NCBI GenBank assembly: GCA_964404985.1 | Contig: CAYOMD010000016.1 | Location: 1-54,429 of the forward strand | Reading direction: 5' to 3' | DNA: 54,429 nt | Source of the DNA: Hankyongella sp964404985 | Lineage (GTDB): Bacteria > Pseudomonadota > Alphaproteobacteria > Sphingomonadales > Sphingomonadaceae | Part shown: piece after piece, positions 32,738 to 42,445 of the stretch | Numbering within the stretch: the first letter of the stretch is position 1 | How the letters are laid out: each line of letters opens with the position of its first letter | Position numbers and translations under genes: made by a program | The notes under the pieces: generated by a model | What the model was told of the DNA's origin: nothing | Databases searched by the model: none | The model's input: the letters and a program-made list of their open reading frames with translations, nothing else

Positions 32738-34997
32738 GATGTGCCCATTCGTTGCTGGGGGTTGCAGCGGTTTGCACATCCGCCGTTTTCGGGAAATGAA
32801 TGACCACGCACGCACCGGGGCCGCTGCTGTTGTTCTCCAGCACTAGCCGGCCGTTGTGGTCTTCGATGATCTTCTTGACGATCGCCAGACCCAAACCGGT
32901 GCCCCGCGCTCTGGTCGTGACGTAGGGTTCGGTCAGGCGCTCACGCAGGGCAGGCGGCAGGCCCACGCCATTGTCGCAGATGTGCACCTGGATGCTGCCC
33001 AGGTCTTGCGCGATCGCTATGGCGATTTCCCCGCGCGCCGCACCATCACCACGCGCCTGGATCGCCTCGATACTGTTCTTGATCAGGTTGGTGAACACCT
33101 GGGTGATCTGGCCGCGATCGCAGACCATGGTGAGATCGGGGTCATCGACCTGCAGCGTGAACTGCACCTGCGGATTGGCCATCTCTGCCAGCAGGATCGA
33201 CTGTTCGGCGATCCCGCGCAGCCGCTCGGGCTTCAGGTCCGGGCGCGGCATGCGGGCAAAGGCCGAGAACTCGTCCACCATGCGCCGCAGATCGCCGACC
33301 TGGCGGATGATGGTATCGGTGCAATTGTCGAACACCTGCACATCATGCTCGATGAGCGGCATGTATTTGCGACGCAGGCGCTCGGCGGCAAGCTGGATCG
33401 GCGTCAGCGGGTTCTTGATCTCGTGGGCGATACGCCGGGCCACGTCGGACCATGCGGCGCGGCGCTGGTCGGCCAGTTGCTCGGTGATATCATCGAACGT
33501 CAGCACAAAGCCGCCGTGCGTTCCCCCCTGGGCACGCACCTGCACCATCAGCGTGCGCTGGTTGCGCTCAAGCGCCACTTCGCCGGCTGCAAGGTCCTGC
33601 GCCGTATCCTTGGCCGTATCCAGCATCGCGGCGAGTTCCGGGCTGACCTCCGACAGGCGCCGGCCAACCAACTGCTGGTCATCCATCTGCAGCAGGTTCA
33701 CCGCCGAGACATTGGCCAGTGCAACCACACCCTGGCCGGAGACACCCAGCACACCGGCGGAAACCCCGGACAAAACAGCCTCGGTAAATCGGCGACGCTC
33801 GTCCATATGGGCGTTGGCGGCCATCAGCGCGCCGGTCTGGGTTTCCAGTTGCATGGCCATGCGGTTGAAAGAGCGGGCGATACGGCTCAGCTCGTCAGGG
33901 CTGCCGCGAATCGGCACACGAGTCGCGAGGTCGCCCTTGCCGACCCGCTCGGCCGCCCGCATCAGCCAGCCGAGCGGGGTCACCCAGCGGTTGGCGAGCG
34001 CCAGAGCCGCCCAGATTGTCGCAAACAGGATCAGCAGCGACACGATCACGAGAATGACCGTGAAGCGCAGTTGCAGGCTGCTGCGCCGTTCCAGCAGGCT
34101 CTGATAGTCCGACTTGGCGACCTCGGTGCGCTTGACCTGCGCCAGCACCTGCGGTGCGGTCTTGCGGCTCACGAACAGGTAGTGGCCGGGCGCCCGCTTC
34201 AGCTGGACAATCGCCTGCACCCGGTCAGAATTCTCCCCGGCCAGCACCACCAGCTCGCCCGCCTGCGCACGCGCGACGTCGGATTCCGCCAGCCGTCGCG
34301 TGCCGGAGTCAGCGCCCCGGCGAATCGCGACCAGCGCGTCCATCGCGCCATCCTCCAGCTTGAACACCACCGCTTCTGTGTAGTCGCGGGCAATCGCCTG
34401 CCACTGCACCGCCTCGGCGAACTGCGAGGGGTTGCTCATTAGGTTGCCGGCATCCCGGTCGAGGTCGATCCGGGTCGCCAGGATGTCATCGCGGATGCGG
34501 TCCTTGTTTTCGACGACATAGGCTTGCGCCACCTGGTCAGCATTCTCGAGTACAGTGCGCACCCGGTCGGAGAACCAGAACTGCAGGCCGAATTCGAACA
34601 GCAACGTTGCGAACACGGCCAGCAGAACGGTCGGAATCACCGCCACCAGCGAGAAGAAACCAACCAACCGCAGGTGCAGCCCTGCCCCGACCAGCCCGCG
34701 CCGCCGGTTGGTCAGCAACAGCACCAGCCGGCGCATCACGAGAATGGCCAGGCCCAGGATCGGCGCCATATTCATCAAGATAAGCAGGGTCATGCGGTGG
34801 CTGGAGGCCACGGCAAATGGCGCGCCGCGCTGGGAGAGCAACACATAGGTCAAGGTGCCGCAGAGCAACGCGACCACAACCAGGGTGATTTCCAGACGCG
34901 ACCATAGGTGCGTGCGGTTGGCCCAGCGCATCAGCTGGCGCCGCCAAAGCCGGAACGCGCCGGTTCGCGCTTTTGGTTCCCCGTATCCCACCGACAT
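32727..34997 (-). CDS. ntrY: nitrogen-regulation sensor histidine kinase NtrY
   Basis: A 756-residue membrane kinase. Three N-terminal membrane segments (~36-55, ~70-90, ~112-135) are followed by an extracytoplasmic region, another helix near 320, a HAMP linker, a PAS domain, the H-box ARRIAHEIKNPLTPIQLAAE and an HATPase domain with FTNLIKNSIEAI, DNGVGLP and GTGLGLAIVKKI. It probably senses redox or nitrogen signals and phosphorylates NtrX. AGGG precedes the ATG. It lies 71 bases after ntrC. Confidence 0.96.
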   Translation of the reverse strand: MSVGYGEPKARTGAFRLWRRQLMRWANRTHLWSRLEITLVVVALLCGTLTYVLLSQRGAPFAVASSHRMTLLILMNMAPILGLAILVMRRLVLLLTNRRRGLVGAGLHLRLVGFFSLVAVIPTVLLAVFATLLFEFGLQFWFSDRVRTVLENADQVAQAYVVENKDRIRDDILATRIDLDRDAGNLMSNPSQFAEAVQWQAIARDYTEAVVFKLEDGAMDALVAIRRGADSGTRRLAESDVARAQAGELVVLAGENSDRVQAIVQLKRAPGHYLFVSRKTAPQVLAQVKRTEVAKSDYQSLLERRSSLQLRFTVILVIVSLLILFATIWAALALANRWVTPLGWLMRAAERVGKGDLATRVPIRGSPDELSRIARSFNRMAMQLETQTGALMAANAHMDERRRFTEAVLSGVSAGVLGVSGQGVVALANVSAVNLLQMDDQQLVGRRLSEVSPELAAMLDTAKDTAQDLAAGEVALERNQRTLMVQVRAQGGTHGGFVLTFDDITEQLADQRRAAWSDVARRIAHEIKNPLTPIQLAAERLRRKYMPLIEHDVQVFDNCTDTIIRQVGDLRRMVDEFSAFARMPRPDLKPERLRGIAEQSILLAEMANPQVQFTLQVDDPDLTMVCDRGQITQVFTNLIKNSIEAIQARGDGAARGEIAIAIAQDLGSIQVHICDNGVGLPPALRERLTEPYVTTRARGTGLGLAIVKKIIEDHNGRLVLENNSSGPGACVVIHFPKTADVQTAATPSNEWAHHGA

Positions 34998-35068
34998 CGA
35001 GCTACCCTAGCGGACTCAAGCAAAACCGCAACAGCAGTGTTGCGAAATTAACGCAGGTACGCCCCGCC

Positions 35069-36526
35069 TCAGCGCCGCTTCAGCGCGGCGGCCTTGATAT
35101 TCAGGTCATTGAGCTTCTTGCGCAGGGTATTCCGATTGATGCCAAGCAAGCGTGCCGCACGCAGCTGGTTGCCCCGGCTGGCAGCCATGGCGAGTGTCAG
35201 CAGCGGTCGCTCGACCTCCTCCAGCACCCGGTCGTAGACGCCGTCCGGCGGCAGGCCGGGCTGGAATGCCAGGAAATAGCGACTGAGGTGGTCCGAGACC
35301 ATATCGGCAAGACCGGCACCGGCGTGACGGGCGAGTGCCGGTACTGTGGCTGAATCCGGGTCAGCACTGTCGGCCAGTTCCGCCTCTATGACGGCAGCGG
35401 TGATCTGGTCCTCCCGCGCCAGCGCCGCCAGGCGCCGCATCAGATTCTCCAGCTCGCGCACATTGCCCGGCCAGCCATAGCCGATGAGCCAGTGGACTGC
35501 GCTGGCATCCAGGGACTTCTGCGGCAGCCCCAGCCGGGCCGCCTGACGCAGGAAATGGCGGGCAAGCTCAGGGATATCGTCGCCGCGCACCCGAAGCGGC
35601 GGCAGCCGGATCGGCACCACATTCAGGCGGTAATAGAGGTCTTCCCGGAAACGCCCGGAGTCCGCCAGTTTGCGCAGGTCGCGATTGGTTGCCGAGATGA
35701 TGCGCACATCCGCGCGTTGCGGGCGGCTGCCGCCGACCGTCGTGAACTCGCCTTCCTGGAGCACGCGGAGAAGCCGGGTTTGCGCCTCCAGTGGCATATC
35801 GCCGATCTCGTCGAGGAACAGGGTCCCGCCCTGCGCCTGGCCGAAGCGCCCGACACTGCGCTGTGCCGCGCCGGTGAAGGCCCCGCGCTCGTGGCCGAAC
35901 AGCTCCGACTCCACCAGATCGCGCGGAATCGCCGCCATGTTGATGGCGACGAACGGCCCGCGTCGACGCGGACCCAGATCGTGCAGCGCGCGCGCCACCA
36001 GTTCCTTGCCGGTGCCGGACTCGCCGAGGATCGCCACGGTCAGATCTGTCGGGATCACCCGCGCCATAGTGCGATAGACGTCCTGCATCGCGGGCGAGCG
36101 ACCGATCAGCGGCAGGGCGTCGGTTGGCTCCTCCGCCACCTGATCGCTGGCAGAGCCTGCGCGACCGCGTGCGACCGCGCTATCGACAGCCTTCTTCAAT
36201 TCATTGATATCGAACGGCTTTGGCAGATACTCAAAGGCCCCGGCCTCGGTCGCCCGCACGGCCGTCGTCAGGGTATTCTGGGCACTCATCACGATGACAG
36301 GCAGGTCCGGGCGGCGCGCGTGGATGCGCAGAATGAGGTCTAGCCCGTTCTCATCCGGCAGGATGACATCGGTCACCACCACATCGCCATGCCCCTCGGC
36401 CACCAGCTTCCAGAGGCCGGCGGCGGTGTCGGTGGTCTTCACCTCATAGCCGCCACGCAGCAGGGTCTGCCGCACAACGGTCCGGATCGCCTGGTCGTCA
36501 TCGGCAACCAGCACCGTCATGCTCAT
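35069..36526 (-). CDS. ntrC: nitrogen regulation protein NR(I), NtrC
   Basis: Sigma-54-dependent activator of nitrogen-assimilation genes; 485 residues. Receiver aspartate in VVVTDVILPDENGLD; AAA+ domain with Walker A GESGTGKE, the sigma-54 loop GAFTGA (FGHERGAFTGAA), and Walker B GTLFLDEIGDM; C-terminal Fis-type helix-turn-helix RGNQLRAARLLGINRNTLRK. It overlaps ntrB by four bases, so sensor and regulator are coupled. Confidence 0.97.
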   Translation of the reverse strand: MSMTVLVADDDQAIRTVVRQTLLRGGYEVKTTDTAAGLWKLVAEGHGDVVVTDVILPDENGLDLILRIHARRPDLPVIVMSAQNTLTTAVRATEAGAFEYLPKPFDINELKKAVDSAVARGRAGSASDQVAEEPTDALPLIGRSPAMQDVYRTMARVIPTDLTVAILGESGTGKELVARALHDLGPRRRGPFVAINMAAIPRDLVESELFGHERGAFTGAAQRSVGRFGQAQGGTLFLDEIGDMPLEAQTRLLRVLQEGEFTTVGGSRPQRADVRIISATNRDLRKLADSGRFREDLYYRLNVVPIRLPPLRVRGDDIPELARHFLRQAARLGLPQKSLDASAVHWLIGYGWPGNVRELENLMRRLAALAREDQITAAVIEAELADSADPDSATVPALARHAGAGLADMVSDHLSRYFLAFQPGLPPDGVYDRVLEEVERPLLTLAMAASRGNQLRAARLLGINRNTLRKKLNDLNIKAAALKRR

Positions 36527-37605
36527 GTGCGTGCCCCCCTGTAGATCGGCAGCAACACCCGGAAGGTGGTGCGTGCCGGCTCCTGCGTACGGTGGTACTC
36601 CACGACCCCGCCGTGATCGCCGACCACCTTGGCGACCAGTGCCAGCCCCAGGCCGGTGCCGTTCGGCTTGCCGGAGACAAACGGCTCGAACAGGTGATCG
36701 GCGAGATCGTCGGCGGCACCCGGGCCATTGTCGGTCACGCAGACTTCCAGCGGCACCGCGATGCGCCGGTTCGAGCCTTTCACGGCAACCTTCATGCCGT
36801 GCCGGTAGGCCGTCGAGAGTGTGATCTCTGCGGTGTTTTTATCGACAGCTTCTGCCGCATTCTTCAGGAGATTCAAAAACACCTGCACCAGTTGCTCCCG
36901 GCTGCACAGCACCTCCGGAAGCGAGGGGTCGTAATGCTCGCGGATGATGATCCCGCGGGCAAAGCCGACCTCCGCGAGCTGGCGCACATGGCCGAGGATC
37001 GCGTGGATATTCTCGGGCGCGCGCGCCAAAGGTCGGGCATCGGTGAAAATCTCCATGCGGTCAACCAGAGCGCGGATGCGGTCCACCTCGGCGCAGATCA
37101 GCCGGGTCAATTCGCGCTCGCCAGGGCCACCCCCCTCCTCCAGCAATTGTGCGGCCCCCCGGATGCCGGACAGCGGGTTCTTGATCTCGTGGGCGAGCAT
37201 GGCCGCCGCGCCGACCACCGCCCGCGCACCTCCCTTGTGGCTCTGCTGGCGCTCGATCATCCGCTCGACGGCGCGGCTCTGCACGCCGATCAGCACCACC
37301 TCCGGCTGATCCGCGAGCGGTCGCGCCCAGATGTCCGCCACCAGCCGGACACCGTTCAACAGGCTTATCTCAACGTCGTATTCCACAAACGACGCCTGAT
37401 GCGCACGCGCCTGCCCAACCAGCGCCAGCAAGCCGCTATCCTGCGGCAGCACTGCCCCAAGGCCCTTGGCACGCAGCAGTGCTGCCGGCACCTGAAACTG
37501 TTCCTCCAGCGCCGTGTTGGCGAAGCAGAGCTTGTCCTCGGCATCGACACACAAGAGCACCTGCGGCAGGGCGTTCAGCAGGCTGGCCGCCTCTGGCGCG
37601 TTCAT
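36523..37605 (-). CDS. ntrB: nitrogen regulation histidine kinase NR(II), NtrB
   Basis: Cytoplasmic sensor kinase/phosphatase for NtrC, controlled by PII; 360 residues without membrane helices. An N-terminal PAS domain (LLNALPQVLLCVDAEDKLCF) precedes the H-box AAMLAHEIKNPLSGIRGAAQ and the HATPase boxes FLNLLKNAAEAV, DNGPGAADD and GTGLGLALVAKV. It overlaps dusB and ntrC by four bases each, the standard dusB-ntrB-ntrC arrangement. Confidence 0.97.
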   Translation of the reverse strand: MNAPEAASLLNALPQVLLCVDAEDKLCFANTALEEQFQVPAALLRAKGLGAVLPQDSGLLALVGQARAHQASFVEYDVEISLLNGVRLVADIWARPLADQPEVVLIGVQSRAVERMIERQQSHKGGARAVVGAAAMLAHEIKNPLSGIRGAAQLLEEGGGPGERELTRLICAEVDRIRALVDRMEIFTDARPLARAPENIHAILGHVRQLAEVGFARGIIIREHYDPSLPEVLCSREQLVQVFLNLLKNAAEAVDKNTAEITLSTAYRHGMKVAVKGSNRRIAVPLEVCVTDNGPGAADDLADHLFEPFVSGKPNGTGLGLALVAKVVGDHGGVVEYHRTQEPARTTFRVLLPIYRGART

Positions 37606-38597
37606 GCCGCCTGACGGTCGAGCAGCGGCGCGTAAAAATCAACGAGTGTGGCGCGGGCGGTGCGCGCATCCTCGATCTGGTTGATGCGGTTGCGGAACTC
37701 GGCCGAGCCGTGCAGGCCGCGGGTATACCAGCCGACATGCTTGCGCGCCATGTTGACACCGGTGCGCTCCCCGTAATGCGCCAGCATCGCATCATAATGT
37801 TCGATCACGATGGCATATTGCTGGTTGAGGCCGGGGTCCGGCGCGCGCGCGCCGGTCTTCAGGAACCGGATCGCCTGACCGACGAACCACGGTCGGCCAT
37901 AGGCGCCGCGCCCGATCATCACGCCGTCCGCGCCGGACTGGTCCAGCGCCGCCGTCACGTCGTCCAGCGTGGTGATATCGCCATTGACGATCACCGGTAC
38001 CGAGACCGCAGCCTTGACCCGGGCGACGAATGCCCAGTCAGCGGTGCCGGCATACATCTGGTTGCGGGTACGGCCGTGCACCGTGATCATCTTCACGCCC
38101 AGATCCTCGGCGATCCGGGCCAGCTCCGGGGCGTTCAGGCTGTTGTGGTCCCACCCCATGCGCATCTTCAGCGTCACAGGCACCTCGACCGCCTTGACGG
38201 TCGCGGCAATCAGCCGGGCGGCATGGTCGAGGTCGCGCATGAGGGCCGAGCCGGCAAAGCCGTTGACCACTTTCTTGACCGGGCACCCCATGTTGATGTC
38301 GATGATGGCGGCCCCCCGGTCTGCATTCAGCCGGGCGGCATCCGCCAGCTTGTCCGGCTCGCACCCGGCGAGTTGCAGGGAGACCGGCTCTTCCTCCGGG
38401 GCCCAAGCGGCCTTCAGCAACGATTGCCGGGTCTCCCGGATCATCGCTTCCGAGGCAATCATCTCGGAGACGGTCAGGCCGCAGCCCAGACGCTTCACCA
38501 GCCGCCGGAACGGCAGGTCGGAGACACCGGTCATCGGCGCGAGGATCACCGGATCGGCGATGGTCACCGGGCCGATTAGTAGAGGCTTGAGGGTCAT
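37602..38597 (-). CDS. dusB: tRNA-dihydrouridine synthase DusB
   Basis: FMN-dependent enzyme that reduces uridine in the tRNA D-loop; 331 residues from the ATG at 38597 (MTLKPLLIGPVTIADPVILA). Family marks are APMTGVSDLPFR, DINMGCPVKKVV with the catalytic cysteine, TLKMRMGWD, ITVHGRTRNQMY and GVMIGRGAYGRPW. A 28-codon upstream extension is not supported. It leads the dusB-ntrB-ntrC unit; dusB next to ntr genes is conserved in proteobacteria. Confidence 0.96.
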   Translation of the reverse strand: MTLKPLLIGPVTIADPVILAPMTGVSDLPFRRLVKRLGCGLTVSEMIASEAMIRETRQSLLKAAWAPEEEPVSLQLAGCEPDKLADAARLNADRGAAIIDINMGCPVKKVVNGFAGSALMRDLDHAARLIAATVKAVEVPVTLKMRMGWDHNSLNAPELARIAEDLGVKMITVHGRTRNQMYAGTADWAFVARVKAAVSVPVIVNGDITTLDDVTAALDQSGADGVMIGRGAYGRPWFVGQAIRFLKTGARAPDPGLNQQYAIVIEHYDAMLAHYGERTGVNMARKHVGWYTRGLHGSAEFRNRINQIEDARTARATLVDFYAPLLDRQAA

Positions 38598-38757
38598 GGT
38601 TGTGCTCAAAAAACAGGCAGTGGCTATAGCGGACAAGCCACACCCATGCAATTGGCCTTCGCTTGCTTGTCGTGGAAGCATTTGATGGTGCCGTCATCGC
38701 GAAGCATCGCGTATGCTGCTCTCTCTGAGCCTTATCCTGTCCGGAAGGAGTGCACGC

Positions 38758-39156
38758 ATGTTACATCGGTTTCTCAACCCGGAGACGCTCTCCGCCCCGA
38801 CCGGCTACAGCCATGTCGCCCTGGTCCCGGCGGGTCGGCAGGTCCACCTGTCCGGCCAGGTCGCGCTCGATGCCGCTGGCACGCTGATCGGTGCTGACGA
38901 TCTCGCAGCACAGACCGAGCAGGTGTTCACCAATGTTGCGGCCGGTCTGGCGGCAGCGGGTGCCGGCTGGCCGCAGGTGTTCAAGATTGTGACCTATGTC
39001 GTCGGACTGGACTCGGCGAGAGCCGCCGTGGTCCGGCAGGTACGCTCGCGGCATTTCGGCGCGGGGCCATACCCCGCAAGCACGATGGTTGGAGTTCAGG
39101 CGCTGGTCGATCCGCGCCTGCTGATCGAGATCGAGGCCATCGCGCTGCTGGACTAA
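38758..39156 (+). CDS. RidA/YjgF-YER057c-UK114 family protein
   Basis: A 132-residue protein of the Rid family, whose RidA members hydrolyse reactive enamines and imines made by PLP enzymes. Strong ribosome-binding site GGAAGGAG at eight bases picks the ATG at 38758 over one 15 codons upstream. Motifs: VHLSGQVALDAAG, AAQTEQVFTNVAAGL, and C-terminal PASTMVGVQALVDPRLLIEIEAIA; the substrate-binding arginine expected before PAST of archetypal RidA is not clear, so another Rid subgroup is possible. It is divergent from dusB and lies 57 bases before ispDF. Confidence 0.85.
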   Translation: MLHRFLNPETLSAPTGYSHVALVPAGRQVHLSGQVALDAAGTLIGADDLAAQTEQVFTNVAAGLAAAGAGWPQVFKIVTYVVGLDSARAAVVRQVRSRHFGAGPYPASTMVGVQALVDPRLLIEIEAIALLD

Positions 39157-39213
39157 ACACCGGGGCCGAAAACCGGTCTCCCCTTTTCCGGAAAATACTC
39201 TAAGACCCCGCGG

Positions 39214-40416
39214 ATGACCGACTCACTCCCCAACGTCGCTGTCCTTGTCGTTGCTGCCGGCAGCGGCTCCCGGTTCGGCGGCGATGTGCCCAAGCAATAC
39301 GCGCCTCTGGGCGGATTCAGCGTGCTGCGCCGCGCAGTCCTGGCTTTGCGGGCGCACCCGGCGCTCATGCGTATCCAGTGCGTGATCGGCCATGATCACC
39401 AGCCGCTTTATGATGCGGCAATAACTGGTCTCGATCTGCCGTCGCCGGTGATCGGCGGCGCGACCCGGCAGCAGTCCGTTCTGGCCGGACTGGAGCGCCT
39501 GGCGCAGGACGACGCACCGGATATCGTGCTGGTCCATGATGCCGCCCGGCCGTTCATAAGCACCGATGTCATCGACCGCCTGCTCGCGGCATTGCAGCAG
39601 CATCCCGGCGCGACCCCGGCGCTCAAGGTGGTCGATTCGCTTCGGACCGGGGAGACTTTGCTGACCGGCGAACTGCCGCGCGAGGCGGTCTGGCGGGTGC
39701 AGACCCCGCAGGCGTTTCAGTTCAAAGCCCTGCTGGAGGCGCACCGCAGTGCATCCAGCGCCTTCACGGATGACGCAGCGCTGCTGCATGCCGCTGGCGG
39801 CACGGTCGCCTTTGTCGAGGGGTCTGAAGACCTGTTCAAAATCACGCTGGCGGGCGACTTGCAGCGCGCCGAGCGGCTTCTGGAGGCGCAGATGATTTCC
39901 CGTACCGGCATGGGCTTCGACGTGCACCAGTTCGGCCCGAACAGCGATGGGTCAACTGACCATGTGATGCTGTGCGGCCTGCGCATACCGCACGAGACCG
40001 GGCTGGTCGGCCACTCTGACGCTGATGCCGGGCTGCATGCCATGACCGACGCGATCCTGGGTGCCATCGGGGCCGGTGATATCGGCAAGCACTTTCCGCC
40101 CAGCGACCCCCGGTGGCGCGGTGCGCCCTCACACCTGTTCCTGGTGCATGCCCGTGACCTGGTACTTGAGAAAGGGGGTGTGCTCGATCATGTCGACCTG
40201 ACGCTGATCTGCGAACGCCCCAAGATCGGCCCGCACCGCGACGCCATGGTGGCGCATGTCGCCAATCTTCTCGGGCTGGCCCATGATCAGGTCAGCATCA
40301 AGGCGACGACGACGGAGAAGCTGGGCTTCACCGGGCGGCAGGAGGGCCTTGCCGCTCAGGCCATCGCGACCGTCAGGCTTCCCGCCCGACCGGTACCAGA
40401 TACGGTCTCCCGCTAA
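39214..40416 (+). CDS. ispDF: bifunctional IspD/IspF isoprenoid biosynthesis enzyme
   Basis: Fusion of two enzymes of the non-mevalonate pathway, 400 residues. Residues ~1-228 are IspD (CDP-methylerythritol synthesis): VAAGSGSRFGGDVPKQY, HDAARPF and RVQTPQAF. Residues ~234-400 are IspF (cyclodiphosphate synthesis): GMGFDVHQFG with the zinc Asp/His, HSDADAGLHAMTDAILGA, DIGKHFPPSD, and the C-terminal KATTTEKLGFTGRQEG. This fusion is typical of alphaproteobacteria. No strong ribosome-binding site was seen. Confidence 0.97.
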   Translation: MTDSLPNVAVLVVAAGSGSRFGGDVPKQYAPLGGFSVLRRAVLALRAHPALMRIQCVIGHDHQPLYDAAITGLDLPSPVIGGATRQQSVLAGLERLAQDDAPDIVLVHDAARPFISTDVIDRLLAALQQHPGATPALKVVDSLRTGETLLTGELPREAVWRVQTPQAFQFKALLEAHRSASSAFTDDAALLHAAGGTVAFVEGSEDLFKITLAGDLQRAERLLEAQMISRTGMGFDVHQFGPNSDGSTDHVMLCGLRIPHETGLVGHSDADAGLHAMTDAILGAIGAGDIGKHFPPSDPRWRGAPSHLFLVHARDLVLEKGGVLDHVDLTLICERPKIGPHRDAMVAHVANLLGLAHDQVSIKATTTEKLGFTGRQEGLAAQAIATVRLPARPVPDTVSR

Positions 40417-40441
40417 CCCTTAGCTGTCAGGAACACCCCTT

Positions 40442-40960
40442 ATGGCCGATCTGTTTCCGCAAGATATTGCCGATCTCGCCGTGCGTGTGGTCGAGAGCTG
40501 CCGGATGGCGGGGCTGAAGGTAGCGCTGGCAGAATCCTGCACCGGCGGCCTGGTCTGCGGTGCACTGACCGAGGTGCCGGGAGCCTCCGACGTGCTGGAC
40601 CGGGGCTTCGTCACCTATTCCAATGAAGCCAAGGTCGCCCAGCTTGGCGTGCATCTCGATCTGATCGAGACCTTTGGTGCCGTCAGTGTTGCCGTCGCCT
40701 GGGCCATGGCGCGCGGAGCGCTGGAACACTCGAACGCCGATGTGGCGGTAGCCGTCACCGGCGTCGCCGGACCCGGCGGCGGATCGGACAAGAAGCCGGT
40801 GGGCACGGTGGTGTTCGCCAGAGCCAGGCGCGGTGAAAACCCGGACGATATCGTCTCGGACTTGCGGGATTTCGGCGACATCGGCCGCACGGACATCCGG
40901 CTTCAGGCCGTGCGGGTCGCACTCGCCTTGCTGGTCAGCGAGGCGGAACCGGCACCATAA
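40442..40960 (+). CDS. CinA C-terminal domain / nicotinamide-nucleotide amidohydrolase
   Basis: A 172-residue stand-alone CinA C-terminal domain, known in E. coli as PncC, which deamidates NMN in pyridine nucleotide salvage. Motifs: KVALAESCTGGLVCGALTEV with the catalytic serine in ESCTGG, VTYSNEAKVAQLGV, and VAVTGVAGPGGGSDKKPVGT. Twenty-five bases after ispDF, so probably one transcript. Its last 58 bases overlap the convergent RatA-type gene on the other strand. Confidence 0.94.
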   Translation: MADLFPQDIADLAVRVVESCRMAGLKVALAESCTGGLVCGALTEVPGASDVLDRGFVTYSNEAKVAQLGVHLDLIETFGAVSVAVAWAMARGALEHSNADVAVAVTGVAGPGGGSDKKPVGTVVFARARRGENPDDIVSDLRDFGDIGRTDIRLQAVRVALALLVSEAEPAP

Positions 40961-41379
40961 AGCACATCGGCACGCGCCTCGAACGCGCCGACCATCCGTT
41001 TGACAGCCTCTGTAAACAGGCCACCGACCATCCGCTCGAACAGCGGATTCTTGAACTCGAAGTCGACCACAAAGCGGATCCTGGTCCCCTCCCCCGCAGG
41101 CTCGAACCACCAATCATTGTACAGGTGCTTCAGCGGCCCTTTCACATAATCCACATGAATGTGGCTCGGTTCTGTCAGGGCCACGCGGGAGGTAAAGGAT
41201 TCGCGGAACACCTTGAACCCGACGATCAGGTCCGCCGTTATCAGGCTCCGGGACTGCGACATGACCCGCGACCCGAGCACCCAAGGCAGAAACTGGGGGT
41301 AGGCCCGCACATCAGCCACCAGATCGAACATCTGTTGCGGCGTGTAGGGCAGCAGCTTTTCGTCCGTATGCCGGGGCAT
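40903..41379 (-). CDS. RatA/COQ10-type START-domain protein
   Basis: A 158-residue START-domain protein. RHTDEKLLPYTPQQMFDLVA, VRAYPQFLPWVLGSRV and the C-terminal NPLFERMVGGLFTEAVKRM match the family that includes bacterial RatA and mitochondrial Coq10. The Coq10 role (ubiquinone handling) is more plausible here next to lipA in a respiring alphaproteobacterium than a toxin role; annotation as a toxin is based only on E. coli RatA. The ATG shares one base with the lipA stop (TGATG). The 3' end overlaps cinA. Confidence 0.92.
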   Translation of the reverse strand: MPRHTDEKLLPYTPQQMFDLVADVRAYPQFLPWVLGSRVMSQSRSLITADLIVGFKVFRESFTSRVALTEPSHIHVDYVKGPLKHLYNDWWFEPAGEGTRIRFVVDFEFKNPLFERMVGGLFTEAVKRMVGAFEARADVLYGAGSASLTSKASATRTA

Positions 41380-42308
41380 CAGACGCGGACCGGTTTTGCC
41401 GCGCGTGCCGCCTGCATGCGGGCGAAGTCCGCACCCGCATGATAGCTGGAGCGGGTGAGCGGGCTGGCGGCAACCAGCAGGAAGCCCTTGGCACGTGCAA
41501 TCGCGGCGTGGCCCTTGAACTCGTCCGGCGGCACAAAGCGGGCAACGCCAGCGTGCCTGGGTGTCGGCTGGAGATACTGGCCAAGCGTCAGGAAATCGAT
41601 GTCGGCGGAGCGCATGTCGTCCATCACCTGCTGCACTTCCAGCCGCTCCTCACCCAGGCCGAGCATGAGGCCGGACTTGGTGAAGATTTGCGCATCCAGA
41701 GTCTTCACGCGCTCCAGCAGGCGCAGCGAGTGATAGTAGCGCGCCCCGGGCCTGATCGTCGGGTAGAGCCTCGGCACGGTCTCGAGGTTGTGGTTATAAA
41801 CGTCGGGGCGGGCGTCGACGATACGCTCGACGGCGCTCATCGCCTTGTTGCGGAAATCCGGTGTGAGGATTTCAATGGTGGTGCTCGGCGCACGCGCGCG
41901 CAGCGCTGCAATCACCTGCACGAATTGACCGGCACCGCCATCGGGCAGGTCATCGCGATCAACGGACGTGATGACGATATGCTCCAGCCCCAGCTCGGCA
42001 CAGGCATCGGCCACATGGGCCGGCTCCAGCGGGTCGACGGCGCGCGGCATGCCGGTCTTGACGTTGCAGAAGGCGCAGGCGCGGGTGCAGACATCACCCA
42101 GAATCATGACGGTCGCATGCTTCTTCGACCAGCACTCGCCAAGGTTCGGGCACGCGGCCTCCTCGCACACCGTGTTCAGCTTCAGCCGCCGCATGGTGCG
42201 CCGCGTCTCCGCCGCCTCCGGCGTGGTGCCGAGTTTGACGCGCAGCCACTCCGGCTTGCGCAGGGGAGCGGAGTTGACGGGCGGCGGTGACAGAGAAATT
42301 TCGTCCAT
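41379..42308 (-). CDS. lipA: lipoyl synthase
   Basis: Radical-SAM enzyme that inserts two sulfurs into octanoyl groups to make lipoate, needed by the pyruvate dehydrogenase genes in this window. The 309 residues contain the auxiliary cluster cysteines C48, C53 and C59 (CEEAACPNLGEC) and the SAM cluster C74-C78-C81 (CTRACAFC), plus the C-terminal RSSYHAG serine ligand region. Overlaps the RatA-type gene by one base. Confidence 0.97.
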   Translation of the reverse strand: MDEISLSPPPVNSAPLRKPEWLRVKLGTTPEAAETRRTMRRLKLNTVCEEAACPNLGECWSKKHATVMILGDVCTRACAFCNVKTGMPRAVDPLEPAHVADACAELGLEHIVITSVDRDDLPDGGAGQFVQVIAALRARAPSTTIEILTPDFRNKAMSAVERIVDARPDVYNHNLETVPRLYPTIRPGARYYHSLRLLERVKTLDAQIFTKSGLMLGLGEERLEVQQVMDDMRSADIDFLTLGQYLQPTPRHAGVARFVPPDEFKGHAAIARAKGFLLVAASPLTRSSYHAGADFARMQAARAAKPVRV

Positions 42309-42445
42309 ACCGGCCAGATAGCGCCTTCTGCCGCACCCGCCAACCTCCCTCCCTTGTTTTGGCGCGCAGGCTTCACTAATCGGCTTGCGGCGGGACGTCG
42401 CATGCGGCGTGACTATCCGGTAAAACCTGATGAACGGAGAAACCT

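Noticed and set aside
40903..41379. RatA as a toxin-antitoxin system
   Set aside because: There is no partner antitoxin gene, and the COQ10-like START fold beside lipA fits a housekeeping role better.
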